Below are positions 6,084 through 6,092 of a stretch of 6,092 nt of DNA, one piece after another (the stretch's first letter is position 1; the number at the start of each line of letters is the position of its first letter). The DNA lies in contig JAEYPY010000133.1 in the NCBI GenBank assembly GCA_023410295.1, positions 1 to 6,092 of the forward strand, in the 5' to 3' direction. A program made the translations under genes and the position numbers. Below the pieces are notes generated by a model, which was not told the DNA's origin, searched no databases, and was given only the letters and a program-made list of their open reading frames with translations. Source of the stretch: Pseudomonadota bacterium (GTDB taxonomy: Bacteria; Pseudomonadota; Alphaproteobacteria; Caulobacterales; Aquidulcibacteraceae).

Positions 6084-6092
6084 GGCTTGGGC

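Noticed and set aside
6047..6092. Possible start of a divergent plus-strand gene (ATG at 6047)
   Set aside because: Only 15 codons are visible, the nearest purine-rich site (GGGAG, 6029-6033) is 13 bases away, and the stretch contains the GC palindrome. Not supportable from this window.
1..6092. CRISPR arrays, tRNA or rRNA genes, transposases, phage or defence genes
   Set aside because: No regularly spaced repeats, cloverleaf or rRNA-like sequence or matching protein was seen on either strand.

Overview
The window is GC-rich DNA with dense, strongly GC-biased coding on both strands. The gene content is a fused E1 2-oxo acid dehydrogenase beside an Lrp-type regulator, a large membrane-anchored EAL protein and a copper-chaperone lipoprotein. 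Together these suggest an alphaproteobacterium, perhaps of the Caulobacterales/Hyphomonadaceae kind. That placement is inferred from style and gene content, because no rRNA or other marker gene is present.

Layout, left to right. Positions 1-2473 (minus strand) hold the start of a 2-oxo acid dehydrogenase operon: an E1 gene with alpha and beta chains fused in one polypeptide (395-2473), followed by the E2 dihydrolipoamide acyltransferase (395 down to the window edge, partial). The two genes are coupled through a TGATG stop/start overlap. The interdomain linker of E2 carries a pair of inverted REP-like palindromes (54-138) that are translated in frame. A roughly 100-bp divergent intergenic region (2474-2573) separates E1 from an Lrp/AsnC-family regulator on the plus strand (2574-3053). 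This arrangement resembles the bkdR-bkd loci of pseudomonads, so the regulator probably controls branched-chain 2-oxo acid oxidation.

The lrp gene meets, tail to tail and with a 4-base overlap, a large minus-strand gene (3050-5407). Its product has two membrane segments around an extracytoplasmic sensor region, then HAMP, a degenerate GGDEF domain and an EAL domain with its catalytic residues intact. It is predicted to be a c-di-GMP phosphodiesterase. Upstream of it on the same strand is a PCu(A)C-type periplasmic copper chaperone predicted to be a lipoprotein (5509-6000). The start codon and likely Shine-Dalgarno bases of that gene lie inside a terminator-shaped hairpin followed by a T-rich tract, and two further inverted repeats occupy the region upstream (6018-6083).

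The dehydrogenase genes and the regulator form one functional unit. The EAL and copper-chaperone genes have no evident functional link to it or clearly to each other. I see no CRISPR array, transposase, defence system, tRNA or rRNA. The least ordinary items are the REP pair inside the E2 coding sequence and the hairpin over the copper-chaperone start.
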